The notes beneath the pieces are model-generated. The model saw only the letters and a list, made by a program, of their open reading frames with translations. It was not told the DNA's origin and did not search any database. From NCBI GenBank assembly GCA_030950835.1, contig JAUZQU010000146.1, positions 1 to 6,619 on the forward strand: a stretch of 6,619 nucleotides of DNA. Reading direction: 5' to 3'. The stretch comes from Mariprofundaceae bacterium. GTDB lineage: Bacteria; Pseudomonadota; Zetaproteobacteria; Mariprofundales; Mariprofundaceae. Shown here one piece after another: positions 6,031-6,619 of the stretch. The position numbers and the translations under genes are program-made. Every line of letters starts with the position of its first letter. Position 1 is the first letter of the stretch.

Positions 6031-6619
6031 GGTCAACCCCCGGCCATGATTTAGGTATCAAGACTTTATTTTCTAATGTATTCGGTTTGTAAACACAGCG
6101 CCATTGCTCATCATCAAAGAACATTTCAGCATGACCTGTAAGTGGAAAGTCTTTACGCAGCGGATGACCTTCAAAACCATAATCCGTCAACAATCTGCGT
6201 AAATCAGGGTGGTTTCTAAAAATAATGCCATACATATCAAAAGCTTCGCGCTCAAACCAGTTCGCAGTAGACCAAACTTCGGTCACTGATTCCACCATTT
6301 CACGTTCACGCACCAACACTTTCAAACGCAAGCGTTTATTCTCGCTAACCGACAATAAATGGTAAACCGTCACAAAACGTGGTTCACCCTCTACATAACT
6401 GGGATGTTCGGACATATCCAAACCACACAAATCAATCAGCTGCTCATAAGCAAACTCTGATTTCAAAGCATGGCATACATCTACAATCGCCTCACGCGAT
6501 ACCACGCAAGTAGGGCAATCTTGGGCAGCATGATCGAATTGCATCACATCTGCAAAACGTGCTTCTAATGCCGTAATTTCAGGCAACTTCTCTTGGCTCA
6601 ACTCTTTACTCATCACCAT
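6023..6619 (-). CDS. nuoC: NADH-quinone oxidoreductase subunit C (30 kDa subunit), start at or beyond window edge
   Basis: NuoC is the 30 kDa-type subunit of complex I. It carries no redox centre and packs against NuoD in the peripheral arm on the cytoplasmic side, helping to build the quinone-reducing module. The visible protein is 198 residues, close to the usual size of about 200 for an unfused NuoC. The family signature is at residues 123-140 (ERE-FDMYGI-F--HPDLRR), followed by LLTDYGFEGHPLRKDFPLTG at 143-162. The C-terminus (LENKVLIPK near 182-190) also fits the family. The first codon touches the right edge. ATG codons lie at 6619 and 6613 with a GTG between them; the second would give MSKELSQ, a more ordinary N-terminus. 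The ribosome binding site is outside the window, so a start further upstream cannot be excluded. It ends in TGA, overlapping the start of nuoD. A stop codon separates it from nuoD, so this is not the fused NuoCD of enteric bacteria. Confidence 0.95.
   Translation of the reverse strand: MVMSKELSQEKLPEITALEARFADVMQFDHAAQDCPTCVVSREAIVDVCHALKSEFAYEQLIDLCGLDMSEHPSYVEGEPRFVTVYHLLSVSENKRLRLKVLVREREMVESVTEVWSTANWFEREAFDMYGIIFRNHPDLRRLLTDYGFEGHPLRKDFPLTGHAEMFFDDEQWRCVYKPNTLENKVLIPKSWPGVDRG
6037..6041 (-). promoter_or_regulatory. Shine-Dalgarno-like site for nuoD (decides the start)
   Basis: A GGGGG run on the minus strand lies 6 bases upstream of the GTG at 6030 but directly abuts the TTG at 6036, leaving that codon with no spacer. 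The spacing therefore favours GTG. This also gives the MAEIKNYTLNFGPQHP opening usual for NuoD. The site lies within the last codons of nuoC. Confidence 0.6.

Noticed and set aside
698..6036. Possibility that nuoE/F/G belong to a bidirectional hydrogenase or NAD-linked formate dehydrogenase
   Set aside because: NuoC, NuoD with quinone-site residues and without nickel ligands, and NuoH flank them in canonical order, and lengths match complex I subunits.
6023..6042. nuoC-nuoD gene fusion
   Set aside because: An in-frame TGA ends nuoC at 6023, and nuoD is in a different frame with its own start.
1..6619. Search for promoters, terminators, tRNA genes, insertion sequences or a CRISPR array
   Set aside because: The window is wholly coding on the minus strand with no gap above one base. 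I saw no U-tract-bearing hairpin, cloverleaf, terminal inverted repeat or repeat-spacer pattern.

Overview
The window is one block of a complex I (NDH-1, proton-pumping NADH:quinone oxidoreductase) operon, transcribed entirely from the minus strand. In transcription order (right to left) it holds nuoC, nuoD, nuoE, nuoF, nuoG and the 5' two thirds of nuoH. nuoC begins at or just beyond the right edge, and nuoH runs off the left edge. nuoA and nuoB would be expected beyond the right edge, and nuoI to nuoN beyond the left edge.

The organism looks like a bacterium of the Pseudomonadota. NuoC and NuoD are separate proteins, unlike the fused NuoCD of Escherichia coli, and gene order and protein style resemble beta-, zeta- or non-enteric gammaproteobacteria. 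Base composition is moderate, roughly mid-40s percent GC by eye. A zetaproteobacterium or an autotrophic gammaproteobacterium is possible, but the sequence alone does not settle it. If it were an iron or sulfur oxidiser, complex I would be expected to run partly in reverse to make NADH; this is inference.

Layout, in transcription order: 6619-6023 nuoC (quinone-module linker subunit); 6030-4852 nuoD (quinone-site subunit, probable GTG start); 4855-4355 nuoE ([2Fe-2S] N1a); 4353-3061 nuoF (FMN, NADH site, [4Fe-4S] N3); 3064-698 nuoG (N1b, N5, N4, and an apparent extra cluster N7); 698-1 nuoH (membrane subunit at the quinone entry, partial). Every junction overlaps or has a 1-base gap, so there is no intergenic DNA, and no promoter or terminator is visible. 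Each internal gene has a purine-rich Shine-Dalgarno-like site lying inside the end of the gene before it, which indicates coupled translation.

Together, NuoE, NuoF and the N-terminal part of NuoG form the NADH-oxidising arm. NuoC and NuoD form part of the connecting arm where quinone is reduced. NuoH anchors this to the membrane and contributes to the quinone chamber. All expected cluster ligands and key quinone-site residues are present, so the complex appears functional. The points most worth a second look are the four-cysteine N7 motif in NuoG, a cysteine in place of a usual proline in the first cytoplasmic loop of NuoH, and the non-ATG start of nuoD. I found no sign of a novel system, mobile element, CRISPR array or RNA gene.
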